Shown here: piece by piece, positions 1 through 8,076 of the stretch | Layout of the letters: every line of letters starts with the position of its first letter | Numbering within the stretch: position 1 is the stretch's first letter | From: an uncultured Lentisphaerota bacterium | GTDB taxonomy: Bacteria > Verrucomicrobiota > Kiritimatiellia > CAIQIC01 | Assembly (NCBI GenBank): GCA_903912445.1 | Contig: CAIWHP010000199.1 | Coordinates: forward strand, 30,939 to 94,938 | Direction of reading: 5' to 3' | DNA length: 64,000 nucleotides | The notes under the pieces: generated by a model | Database searches by the model: none | Seen by the model: only the letters and a program-made list of their open reading frames with translations | Told to the model about the DNA's origin: nothing | Translations under genes and position numbers: made by a program

Positions 1-3000
1 CTTGGCCACGGAATCTACGCCCGGCGCGATGCTGCCGGGCACGGCGGCCGAGTTGAGCGGATCCCAAAAGACGACCTCTTCTTTCCACTCGCTGGTGGGC
101 TTGTAGCCGACCTGCGAGAAAAACACCGCCATGCCGGTGCGCCGGTCTGCCGGCCAGAAGTGGACCCGCGTGCCCATCAACGCCAGGCCCACGGCCCCGG
201 CGATGCCCTCGGGCGTCTTGTTCTGAATGGCACGGTAGAAGTTGACCGGGCCAACGCGAAAATTGCTCCCGCTCGAGGTGAGCAGTTCCCGCACAAACTG
301 GTCGTACGGCTTGTTCCGGGCGATCGCTTCCCAGATCCAGCGGTGATAGGCCTGCGCCGCGTTGGGCCAGACCTTGACCGGGAACTCCGCCTTGACCTTC
401 AGGATGTCACTCCACTTCATCGCCCAGTAATCAACATGGGCCTCCTGTTCGAGGAGGCGGTCGATCAGGGCGACGCGCTTGTTCTTGTCCGGGCTTTGGA
501 TGAACGCTTTGGCCTCTTCCGCGGACGGCAGCGTGCCGGTCATGTCCAAATAGGCGCGCCGGACAAACACCGCGTCGGTGCAGAGGAGCGGCTTGATGCC
601 CAGCGCCTGCAATTTCGCAAACACGATTTCATCAATCCGGTTCGCCGGCTTCGGCGGCTCAGCACTTTCCATCAGGCCGGTGATCTGACGGGCGGCGACC
701 AGCCGGTAGAGTGCGGCTTTGGCCTGCTCGACCAAGCCACGCTTGTCGTCGGCAACCTTCATGGCCTCCGTATAGGCCGCCCGGGTTTTTTCCGCATCCA
801 CCTTCAGGGGAACAGCCGCGACCTCCGCTTCGACAGCCGCTTTTTCGTCGGCCACGTTGGTCTGCTTGGCGGCGGCGATCCGTTTCTTGAGATTCTCCAG
901 GCCTTCTTCGGTCGACTTCTTTCGTGTTTCGGCCCGCGCCAACTCCTGCGCGGCGGTGTTGGCCTTGATCGCCGCTTGATCCAACTTCTGCTGCAATGGG
1001 GTCAGCACGGCCTTGGCCTCATTGGCCGCTTTGCGCTTGGCGGCGGCATCGGCGGTGGACTGAGTGCGTGTCGTATCGAGCTTGATGACTTCCTTGGCCG
1101 CTTCCTGGGCCGCTTGGTTCGCGGTCGTGGCGGCGGCTATCCGGTTCTTGATATCCGCTAGGGCTGCGTCGGCGACCTTCTTTTGCGTCTCCGCTTCCGC
1201 CAATTTTTGCGCGGCGGCGGTCGCTTGGGCCTGCGGCGCTTTCTCGCCCTGTTGCGCTTGGGCGAGGGCGGCTTTGGCCGCGTCGGCCGCTTTGCGCTTG
1301 GCGGCGCTTTCATCGGCGACCTGTTGCTTCTCCGCGGCCGGCTTGGCGGCATCCGCCGCCACTTGCTTGGCCTTGGCCTCGGCGGCTTGGGCGGCTTGCT
1401 CAGCGGCCTGTGACGCCGCATCGGCCGTGGCCGACAGCTTCTTCACATGCGCCAAGGCTTCATCAGCCGCTTTCTTTTGTGCTTGTGCTTCGGTCAGCTT
1501 TTGCGCGGCGGCCGTCACCTGGGCCTGAGCTGGCGGCTCGCCCGGCTGTGCTTGAGCCAGCGCGGCCGCGGCATCCGCCGCCGCTTTGCGCTTGGCAGCG
1601 GCTTGTGCTGCCGCCTGCTTCTTTTCCTCGGCCGCTTTCTCCGCGGCTTGGGCGGTTTGCTCGGTTGTCTGAACAGCCGCTTCGGCAGAGGCCAATTGCT
1701 TCTTGATGCCCGCCAAGGCAGCGTCGAGCAGTGTCTTCTGCGCCAGCGGTCGGGACAGTTTCTCCGCCGCGGCGTCGGCCAGCTTCTGCGGGTTTTCCTG
1801 GGCTGACTGAGCCTGTGTCAAGGCCGCCTTGGCCTCGTCGGCTGTCTTGCGCTTGGCGGCTGCGTCGGCGGTGGCCTGCTGCTTCTGTTCCACGGTCCTG
1901 CCGGCACGCTCGGCCATCACCTTGGCGCTGGCCTCGGCGGCTTGCGCGGCCTGCTCGGTAGTTTGTTGAGCGCTTTGGGCCGCAGCTAACTGAGCCTTGG
2001 TTTTGGCGAGGGCCTCGTCGGCATTCTTCTTCTGGGCTGTGGCCTCCGTCAGCTTCTTGGCGGCGGTGTCGGCCTGCACTTGTGCTTGCTGTTGGCTTTG
2101 CTGTCCCTGGGTCAAGGCTGCCTTGGCATCGTCGGCCGACTTACGCTTGGCGGCAGCTTCCGCCGCGGCTTGTTGCTTTTGCTGCTCCGCTTTGCTGAAC
2201 AGAGCCGCGATCTCTTTGCTCTTGAACTCCAATGCCTGCGCTTGCTTCTCGGTCGAGTCAGCCGCGCCCGTGGTCGCAGTGACCTGCTGCTTCGCGCCGG
2301 CCAAGCCGGCCTCGGCAGCCTTCTTCTCCGCCTCCGCGCCCGCGACCTTCTGGTTGGCTACATCGGCGGCAGCCTGCGCCTGTTGCTGTTTCTGCTGAGC
2401 TTGGACCAAGGCGGACTTAGCCTCGTCGGCCGCTTTACGTTTTGCGGCATCCTCTCGAACAACCTGTGCGAGGTCGGCGGCCGAAATGACTTTGGCACTG
2501 GCCGCAGTTGCAGCCGCTTGGGCGGCCTGAGCAGCCTGCTCGGCTGCCTGGGAAGCTGTCGTGGCGGCGGCCGCTTGGTTCTTGGCGCCGGCCAAGGCCT
2601 CGCCGGTGGCCTTCTTCTCTGTTTCCGCACCCGCGCCTTTTTTGGCGGTGGCATCGGCGGCGACCTGGGCTTGTTGTTGTTTCTGCTGGGCTTGGGTCAG
2701 GGCGGCCTTGGCCTCGTCGGCCGCTTTGCGCTTGTCGGCGGCGGCAGCGGCCTGCTGCTTTTGCTCCTCGGCACTGGTGGTCGTCAGATCAGACATCGTC
2801 TCGATCGTGGAAGCCGACACTTGGGTGACATGCTCGGCCGCTTGGCAGGCGGTCGCCGCAGCGGCAGTTTGGTTCTTGGCGCCGGTCAGAGCAGCGTCGG
2901 CGCCCTTCTTCTCCGCTGCCGCATCCGCTCCCTTCTTGGCGGCGGCATCGGCGGCGGCCTGAGCCTGTTGCTGTTTCTGCTGAGCTTGGGCCAAGGCGGC

Positions 3001-4176
3001 CTTGGCCTCGTCGGACGCTTTGCGCTTCGCAACGGCCTCATTGGCGACCTGGGCCAGTTCGGTTATCGATACGGCCCGCGCATTGGCCGCAGCCGCCTGG
3101 GCCCCCTGCTCGGCTGCTTGATGCGCGGCTGTGGCAGCGGCGGCCTGCTGCTTGGCGTTGGCCAAGGCGGCATCGGACGCCTTCTTCTGCGCTTCCGCTT
3201 CTGCCAGCTTCGGCGCGGTGGCGGCGGCCAGAGCCTGCGCTTGCTTGTCGCTTTGCTCCGCTTGACTGAAAGCGGTCTTCGCCGCGTCAGCCGCTTTGCG
3301 CTTGGCGACAGCGTCGGCTGCGGCCTGCTGCTTCTCCGCCTCGGAAACCGGCTTGGCGTTGGCCGCGGACGCTTGGGCCGCTTGCTCGGCTGCATCGCGC
3401 GCGCTCGTGGCTGCGGCCAACTGCTGCTTGGCCTTGGCCAAGGCCTCATCGGTTGCCTTCTTTCGCGCTTCCGCTTCCGCCAACTTCGGCGCGGCGATGG
3501 CGGTTTGGCTCTGCACATTCTGCTCGCTCTGCTTCGCTCGGGACAGGGCAGCCTTGGACGATTCAGCCGTTCTGCGTTTTGCGGCCGCGTCGGTCGCGGC
3601 CTTCTTGGCTTCGTCGTCGAGCTTGTTGGCCGCGTCGGTTGCGGCCTTCGCCGCAGCCTCGGCCTCCTTGGCCGCCTGCTCGGCCGCATCGAAAGCTTGC
3701 TGCGGCGGGAGCGCGGCAGCCTTGGCGTCGGCCAGCGCCTTGTCCAAGGGAGGCTTCGCGCTGGTCGCATCGGCCACGACCTTGATCACCACGGGCAGGT
3801 TGGCGACGGCCTGCTGTAACTCTTTTGCGCCCGGCTCGCCCGCCAGATTTTTCGCATCCGTGGCCTGCTGTCGCTTCGTGTTGGCCGTCTTGCTCGCGGT
3901 GGCGTAGGCCGTGTCGGCCTTTTGCATGGCAGCCTTCAAGGGGGCGATGGCAGCCTCGGCCTCCTTGGCCGTCCTGTCGGCCGTCTCGTGGGCGGCCTTC
4001 GCCTTGGCTTCCGCGCTGGGCTCGGCCTCAGCCGCCTTGGCCACCTTGGGGGGCTCCCCGGTTTGCGCCATGGCGGAAAGGGAAAGCGCAAGGGTGACCA
4101 CCAAGGGCAAAACAAGGGACAGGAAATTGCTTTGGGCCTTGCGGGCCGAACCAATGTTTTCAACGCCGTGTTTCAT
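1..4176 (-). CDS. Giant exported coiled-coil protein with C-terminal DUF1549 domain, partial
   Basis: This frame stays open from an ATG at 4174-4176 to the left edge, so at least 1392 residues are visible and the C-terminus is missing. A signal peptide with a hydrophobic stretch (SLVLPLVVTLALSL) ends near AMAQ, residue 38. Residues of about 40 to 1170 are almost entirely Ala, Lys, Gln, Glu and Asp and should form a long coiled coil built from about ten imperfect repeats marked by AAKRKAADEAKAAL. From about residue 1179 (NRIDEIVFAKL, then RRAYLDMTGTLPS) it becomes a DUF1549 domain, a family usually linked to planctomycete-type cytochrome proteins. The CAQCH-like heme site expected near the DUF1549 end is replaced by GTRVHFWPADRRTGM. 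Export and the domain are clear from sequence; a role as an envelope scaffold is inference. Only a weak ribosome binding site precedes the start. Confidence 0.85.
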   Translation of the reverse strand, partial: MKHGVENIGSARKAQSNFLSLVLPLVVTLALSLSAMAQTGEPPKVAKAAEAEPSAEAKAKAAHETADRTAKEAEAAIAPLKAAMQKADTAYATASKTANTKRQQATDAKNLAGEPGAKELQQAVANLPVVIKVVADATSAKPPLDKALADAKAAALPPQQAFDAAEQAAKEAEAAAKAATDAANKLDDEAKKAATDAAAKRRTAESSKAALSRAKQSEQNVQSQTAIAAPKLAEAEARKKATDEALAKAKQQLAAATSARDAAEQAAQASAANAKPVSEAEKQQAAADAVAKRKAADAAKTAFSQAEQSDKQAQALAAATAPKLAEAEAQKKASDAALANAKQQAAAATAAHQAAEQGAQAAAANARAVSITELAQVANEAVAKRKASDEAKAALAQAQQKQQQAQAAADAAAKKGADAAAEKKGADAALTGAKNQTAAAATACQAAEHVTQVSASTIETMSDLTTTSAEEQKQQAAAAADKRKAADEAKAALTQAQQKQQQAQVAADATAKKGAGAETEKKATGEALAGAKNQAAAATTASQAAEQAAQAAQAAATAASAKVISAADLAQVVREDAAKRKAADEAKSALVQAQQKQQQAQAAADVANQKVAGAEAEKKAAEAGLAGAKQQVTATTGAADSTEKQAQALEFKSKEIAALFSKAEQQKQQAAAEAAAKRKSADDAKAALTQGQQSQQQAQVQADTAAKKLTEATAQKKNADEALAKTKAQLAAAQSAQQTTEQAAQAAEASAKVMAERAGRTVEQKQQATADAAAKRKTADEAKAALTQAQSAQENPQKLADAAAEKLSRPLAQKTLLDAALAGIKKQLASAEAAVQTTEQTAQAAEKAAEEKKQAAAQAAAKRKAAADAAAALAQAQPGEPPAQAQVTAAAQKLTEAQAQKKAADEALAHVKKLSATADAASQAAEQAAQAAEAKAKQVAADAAKPAAEKQQVADESAAKRKAADAAKAALAQAQQGEKAPQAQATAAAQKLAEAETQKKVADAALADIKNRIAAATTANQAAQEAAKEVIKLDTTRTQSTADAAAKRKAANEAKAVLTPLQQKLDQAAIKANTAAQELARAETRKKSTEEGLENLKKRIAAAKQTNVADEKAAVEAEVAAVPLKVDAEKTRAAYTEAMKVADDKRGLVEQAKAALYRLVAARQITGLMESAEPPKPANRIDEIVFAKLQALGIKPLLCTDAVFVRRAYLDMTGTLPSAEEAKAFIQSPDKNKRVALIDRLLEQEAHVDYWAMKWSDILKVKAEFPVKVWPNAAQAYHRWIWEAIARNKPYDQFVRELLTSSGSNFRVGPVNFYRAIQNKTPEGIAGAVGLALMGTRVHFWPADRRTGMAVFFSQVGYKPTSEWKEEVVFWDPLNSAAVPGSIAPGVDSVAK
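641..4175 (-). repeat. About ten in-frame coiled-coil repeats of 87-98 residues
   Basis: Inside the giant coiled-coil gene, the segment encoding AKRKA recurs at about 3572, 3296, 3020, 2726, 2435, 2141, 1847, 1586, 1292 and 1031. The spacings are 276, 276, 294, 291, 294, 294, 261, 294 and 261 bases, all multiples of three. The commonest unit is 98 residues, exactly fourteen heptads; the 87-residue units differ by eleven, one hendecad, so coiled-coil register could be kept. The array seems to have grown by internal duplication. Confidence 0.75.
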
Positions 4177-4508
4177 GCAAGAAGTCACGCTCCAGCAACC
4201 AAATCAATTTCGACGACCTGACGCCACGCAACGTCACGGGCGCGCCGGCCACCGGCACGAGCGAATGAGTATAGATGGGACGGGTATTCTGACCAGCTTT
4301 TAGTTCATGCCGTGCGGCACACGTGCCCGCCAGCCAACCCACGCCGTTTCGGTGTCGTTTCTATTTAACGCAACGGGCCCGCCGCGCCTGCCGCCATCGA
4401 CGCCGGCAAGGCGTGGAAGCTCGCCGACCCACGGGTAAGTGGCAGGGTAGGCGAGGAGATGCGTGCGATAAAGCAAACCCGCAGGATAAGCCTGTCAAAA
4501 CCAGGCTA
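4177..4508. other. Gap between coiled-coil gene and Fic gene
   Basis: This 332-base stretch lies upstream of the coiled-coil gene and downstream of the Fic gene, both on the minus strand. It must hold the promoter of the coiled-coil gene, but I see no clear -35/-10 pair, terminator or conserved ORF in it. Confidence 0.4.
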
Positions 4509-5674
4509 TCACTGCAAGGGCTCCGTGCCTTCTGCAAGCACGGCCAGATAACGCGCATAACTGTAGATCCGGTTGCGCCGTTGGCCGGTGACCTCTTTGA
4601 TCAGACCGAGGTCAGCCATGGCCGCCAATGACTTGGCCACCGAACTTTGTACCAATCCGCTCCTCTGGCTGACGACCCCCACGGAAACCACAGGCGTTTG
4701 AATCAAGACATCCAACACGCGCAGGGCTGACCCGGTCAGCCTCTTCAACGTCGCCAGACGGGCGCGGTCTTCACGGATGATGGCCGACAGCCGATGGGCG
4801 GCGTCCACCGCTTGGCCCGCGGTTTCCTGAACCGCCTTGATAAAAAATTCGACCCACGCTTCCCAGTCACCACCTGTCCGCACCTGTTGCAGTAGATCGT
4901 AATACGCCTGCCTGTGCTGCTTGAAGTACAGGCTCACGTAGAGCATCGGCTCACGGAGGACACGCTCATGGCAGAGCAAGAGCGTGATCAGCAACCGGCC
5001 GAGCCGGCCGTTCCCATCAAGAAAGGGATGTATGGTTTCAAACTGGACATGGGCCAGGGCGGCCTTGAGCAATGAGGGCGTCCGCTCGGGGTCATCGTTC
5101 AGGAACCGCTCCAGGTCGGTCAAGCAAGCGGCCAGCCGTTCCGGTGGCGGCGGTACAAAACGGGCATTGCCGGGCAGCGTGCCGCCGATCCAGTTCTGGC
5201 TCCGGCGAAACTCGCCGGGTTGTTTATCTGCACCGCGCCCCTTGGCCAATAGCTTGGCATGAATTTCCCGAAGCAAACGATTGCAGAGCGGAAAGCCGGA
5301 ACGCAGACGACGCAACCCGTACTCCATGGCCGTCACATAATTCGATACCTCGCGGACATCATCCAGCGGCACGCCGGGAGTGCCTTCCAATTCGAACAGC
5401 AGGAGATCGGAAAGCGACGATTGCGTGCCCTCGATCTGCGAGGAGAGCACCGCCTCTTTACGAATATAGACGTAGAGAAAAAGAGAGGTATCGGGCAGCA
5501 TGGCCGTGATGCCATCCAAGCGGCCCAGCGCCAGCAGCGCATGATCCACTTCGGATCTGATTTCGCCCGTCAACTCCAGGGTGGCCTGGGCGGCAGCGGC
5601 GCGGGGACGAAGGCCACCACCTTTTCGCCGCTGGTAGAGGACGTCACATGCTGGCCTGGGGAGACACGCTTCAT
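4509..5674 (-). CDS. Fic family protein (AMP-transferase type) with apparent frameshift
   Basis: Fic enzymes transfer AMP from ATP to target proteins. The main open frame (4509-5573, from TTG) has the catalytic motif HPFLDGNGRLGR at residues 182-193, the inhibitory motif SSQIEG near residue 44, which would mute activity from within the same protein, and a C-terminal winged-helix segment (residues 280-345) typical of Fic proteins that bind their own promoter. The usual family N-terminus (MKRVSPGQHV, then GEKVVAFVPAPLPPRPP) is in another frame, starting at ATG 5672-5674 and ending at a TGA at 5570-5572. One missing base near 5580 would join them, giving LELTGEIRSEV. Either the gene is broken, or this is a sequencing indel, or the two pieces are coupled through the TTGA overlap. 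Family assignment is firm; functional state is open. Confidence 0.85.
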
Positions 5675-5680
5675 ACGCCT

Positions 5681-5738
5681 ATTTTGCTGCTCAAAATAAC
5701 CCTTGCTCTTATTTTGCGATAACCGCCAAGCGCAAATA
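5681..5738 (-). promoter_or_regulatory. Candidate Fic operator: two AT-rich inverted repeats
   Basis: Just upstream of the Fic start at 5674, ATTTTG and CAAAAT form a perfect inverted repeat with a 5-base centre at 5681-5697. A second, looser one pairs TATTTTGCG with CGCAAATA at 5710-5738. The position over the likely promoter and ribosome binding site, together with the winged-helix C-terminus of the Fic protein, suggests self-regulation; this is inference. Confidence 0.5.
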
Positions 5739-5761
5739 GTCATCTTGAAGGGACTTCTCAA

Positions 5762-5780
5762 CACCTTTTGCTAAAAGGTG
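5762..5780. repeat. Perfect inverted repeat CACCTTTT-GCT-AAAAGGTG
   Basis: Eight-base arms flank a three-base centre. It lies about 90 bases upstream of the Fic start and 70 bases downstream of the Gfo/Idh gene end. It could be a further operator site for the Fic gene. Confidence 0.5.
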
Positions 5781-5850
5781 AGACGGCAACCCTGCCGAGG
5801 CGTTCAGCAGCCGGGCCATGCCTGCGATCTTTCCGCTCGGCGTCGGTCGC

Positions 5851-6996
5851 TCAGGCGAGCGTGACCCAGCGGCCGCTGGCGGCGGAGGCGAGGACGGCGT
5901 CGCACACCTTCGTCGTCTCCAGCGCCTCGCGGAAGGTCGGCGAGGTCGATACGCCGTGCGCCGCCGCTTCGAGGAAGTCGGCCACCTGGTGCACGAAGCT
6001 GTGCTCGTAGCCGATCTGCAGGCCGGGCACCCACCACGCCTTCATGTAGGGCTGGTCGCCATCGCTGACGTGGATGTTGCGCCAGCCGCGCACGGTGGAC
6101 TCGTCGGCATGGTCGAAATACTGCAGCCGGTGCAGGTCGTGCAGGTTCCAGGCGATGGAGGCTTTCTCGCCGTTGATCTCGAAGGTGTACTCCGCCTTGT
6201 GGCCGCGCGCGTAGCGGGTGGACTCGAAGATCGCCAGCGCCCCGTTGGCGAAGCGCGCGAGGAAGGCGCACGCGTCGTCGATGCCGACCTTCTCGACCTT
6301 GCCGGTCAGCGTGTGCTTGCGCTCCTTGATGAACGTCTCGGTCATCGCCGAGACGGACTTGATCGGGCCGTTGATCCAGATCGCCGTGTCGATGCAGTGC
6401 GCGAGCAGGTCGCCCGTCACGCCGCTGCCCGCGGCCTTGACGTCCAGCCGCCACAGCCCCGTGCCGCCCTGCGGCAGGTCGGGCGAGATCGTCCAGTCCT
6501 GCAGGAAGTTCGCGCGGTAGTGGAAGATCTTGCCGAGCTTGCCCTCGGCGACGAGGTTTTTCGCCAGCGTCACCGCCGGCACGCGGCGGTAGTTGTACCA
6601 GACGGTGTTGAGCACGCCGGCCTTCTCGACCGCCCGGCACATCTTGAGCCCCTCGGCGGTGTTGCGGGCGATCGGCTTCTCGCAGAGGATCATCTTGCCG
6701 GCCTTCGCCGCGGCCACGGCGATCTCCAGATGGAGGTCGTTGGGCACGCAGATGTCAATGGCGTCGATGTCCTGGCGCGCGACGAGCTTGCGCCAGTCGG
6801 TCTCGACCGAGGCATAGCCCCACTGGTCCGCAAACGCCTGCACCTTCGCCGCGTCCCGCGCGCAGGCGGCCTTGAGGACCGGCTGTAGCGGGACGTCGAA
6901 GAAGTTCGTCACCTTCCGCCACGCGTTGGAGTGGGCCCGGCCCATGAAGCCGTAGCCGACCATGCCGATGTTGAGTTTTTTCTTTTTCGCGCTCAT
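5851..6996 (-). CDS. Gfo/Idh/MocA family sugar dehydrogenase, cytoplasmic
   Basis: A 381-residue NAD(P)-dependent oxidoreductase of the Gfo/Idh/MocA family, which oxidises sugars, inositols or their derivatives. The N-terminal Rossmann motif GYGFMGRAH is at residues 14-22, the family EKP motif at 106-108, and the catalytic GDLLAHCID segment at 195-203 gives the expected His/Asp. There is no signal peptide. It is the last gene of a three-gene minus-strand operon, 21 bases after the TIM-barrel gene, whose start region carries a good ribosome binding site. Next to a TIM-barrel isomerase it could act in an inositol-like route or in 3-keto-sugar metabolism; the substrate cannot be read from the sequence. 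Confidence 0.9.
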   Translation of the reverse strand: MSAKKKKLNIGMVGYGFMGRAHSNAWRKVTNFFDVPLQPVLKAACARDAAKVQAFADQWGYASVETDWRKLVARQDIDAIDICVPNDLHLEIAVAAAKAGKMILCEKPIARNTAEGLKMCRAVEKAGVLNTVWYNYRRVPAVTLAKNLVAEGKLGKIFHYRANFLQDWTISPDLPQGGTGLWRLDVKAAGSGVTGDLLAHCIDTAIWINGPIKSVSAMTETFIKERKHTLTGKVEKVGIDDACAFLARFANGALAIFESTRYARGHKAEYTFEINGEKASIAWNLHDLHRLQYFDHADESTVRGWRNIHVSDGDQPYMKAWWVPGLQIGYEHSFVHQVADFLEAAAHGVSTSPTFREALETTKVCDAVLASAASGRWVTLA

Positions 6997-7017
6997 GTGT
7001 GTCCTCCCTCGCTCCGC

Positions 7018-8076
7018 TTACTCCTGCCACCCGTGCGCACGGCGCACATCGATCATGGCGGCGAGGATCGAGTTCCACGTCGCCGGCTTGTGCATCACGT
7101 CGTTCGGGAACATGCAGCCGTCCCAGCACAGGTGCCGGATGGCGCGGGTCGGCTTCCCGGTCGCGTCGCGCAGCCACTGGCCGGAGGCCCACACGATGTC
7201 GAGCTTGCCGTTCGGGTCGCGCGGCAGGCAGTGCCGGCCGGTCTTGTCGTGCGTGCCCTGGCCCTTCACGGTCGCGTCGTTCTGGGCCACATGGAAATCG
7301 ATCGTCCACGGCCGCAGCGCCGCGGCGAGTTTTGTATAGGCCACATGGAAGGTCGCCTGGTCCTTCCAGTCGAAGCTAGCGGGCACCAGGCGGTCCTCCG
7401 GCGCGTTGTAGCCGAGCATGTAGAGGAGCGTGTGCGCCATGTCGGCCTGGAAGCCGAGCACCTTCGGGCGGCCGACGCCCTCGAGCACCTGGAGCATCGT
7501 GCGCCACGAGTGCATGCCGCCCCAGCAGATCTCGCCCTCGGCGGCGAGCCGCTCGCCGTGCTCCTCCGCCACGTCGCAGGCCTTCGAGAACGTGTCGATG
7601 ATCAGCTTCGTGTTGCCCGCGGGATCCTTCGCCCAGTCGGCCACGCCGCCGGCGGAGTCGATGCGGATGACGCCGTCGGGACGGACGCCGAGCTTCTTCA
7701 GCGTCTGGCCGATGCGGCACGCCTTGCGGACCTGCGTGACGAACTGCGCGCGCTGCGCGGCGTCGCCCATCGCCGAGCCGCCGCCGGCCGGGGGCCAGAC
7801 GGGCGCCACGAGCGAGCCGGCGACGAGCTGCTTCGCGCGGAGCCGGTCGGCCAGCCGCGCGAGGTCGGCGTCGGTCGAGTCGATGTCCACGTGCGGCGCG
7901 CAGAGGAAGAGATCGATGCCGTCGAATTTGATGCCATCCACATCCGCTGCGGCGGTCAGGTCGATCATCGTCTGCAGGTCAATGAGGGGCTCCGGCGTGT
8001 CCGGCCCTTTCCCGACCACTCCGGGCCACGCGGCATTGTGCAGTTTCGGGAAGTTGTTGGCGTTTGCTTCAATCAT
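7018..8076 (-). CDS. Sugar phosphate isomerase/epimerase-like TIM-barrel protein
   Basis: A 352-residue protein resembling the xylose-isomerase-like TIM barrel family (AP_endonuc_2), which holds sugar isomerases, epimerases and ketoglycoside lyases. Acidic and His residues that could bind metal occur in VDIDSTD, ICWGGMHSW, GFQADMAHTL and TIDFHVAQND. I chose ATG 8074-8076 because AGGAGG stands eight bases before it and because it overlaps the stop of the cupin gene by four bases (ATGA), a sign of translational coupling. The frame stays open upstream, but that part is the shadow of the cupin gene. Substrate unknown; context suggests a sugar oxidised or isomerised by its operon partners. Confidence 0.8.
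   Translation of the reverse strand: MIEANANNFPKLHNAAWPGVVGKGPDTPEPLIDLQTMIDLTAAADVDGIKFDGIDLFLCAPHVDIDSTDADLARLADRLRAKQLVAGSLVAPVWPPAGGGSAMGDAAQRAQFVTQVRKACRIGQTLKKLGVRPDGVIRIDSAGGVADWAKDPAGNTKLIIDTFSKACDVAEEHGERLAAEGEICWGGMHSWRTMLQVLEGVGRPKVLGFQADMAHTLLYMLGYNAPEDRLVPASFDWKDQATFHVAYTKLAAALRPWTIDFHVAQNDATVKGQGTHDKTGRHCLPRDPNGKLDIVWASGQWLRDATGKPTRAIRHLCWDGCMFPNDVMHKPATWNSILAAMIDVRRAHGWQE

Noticed and set aside
2080-3819. Long plus-strand open frame rich in Gly, Leu and Arg opposite the coiled-coil gene
   Set aside because: It is the antisense shadow of Ala/Lys/Gln codon repeats; the minus-strand frame has a signal peptide, heptad pattern and a known domain, and this one has none.
4177-4508. 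Search for a small RNA or riboswitch between the Fic and coiled-coil genes
   Set aside because: No conserved stem arrangement, terminator or promoter pair could be identified.
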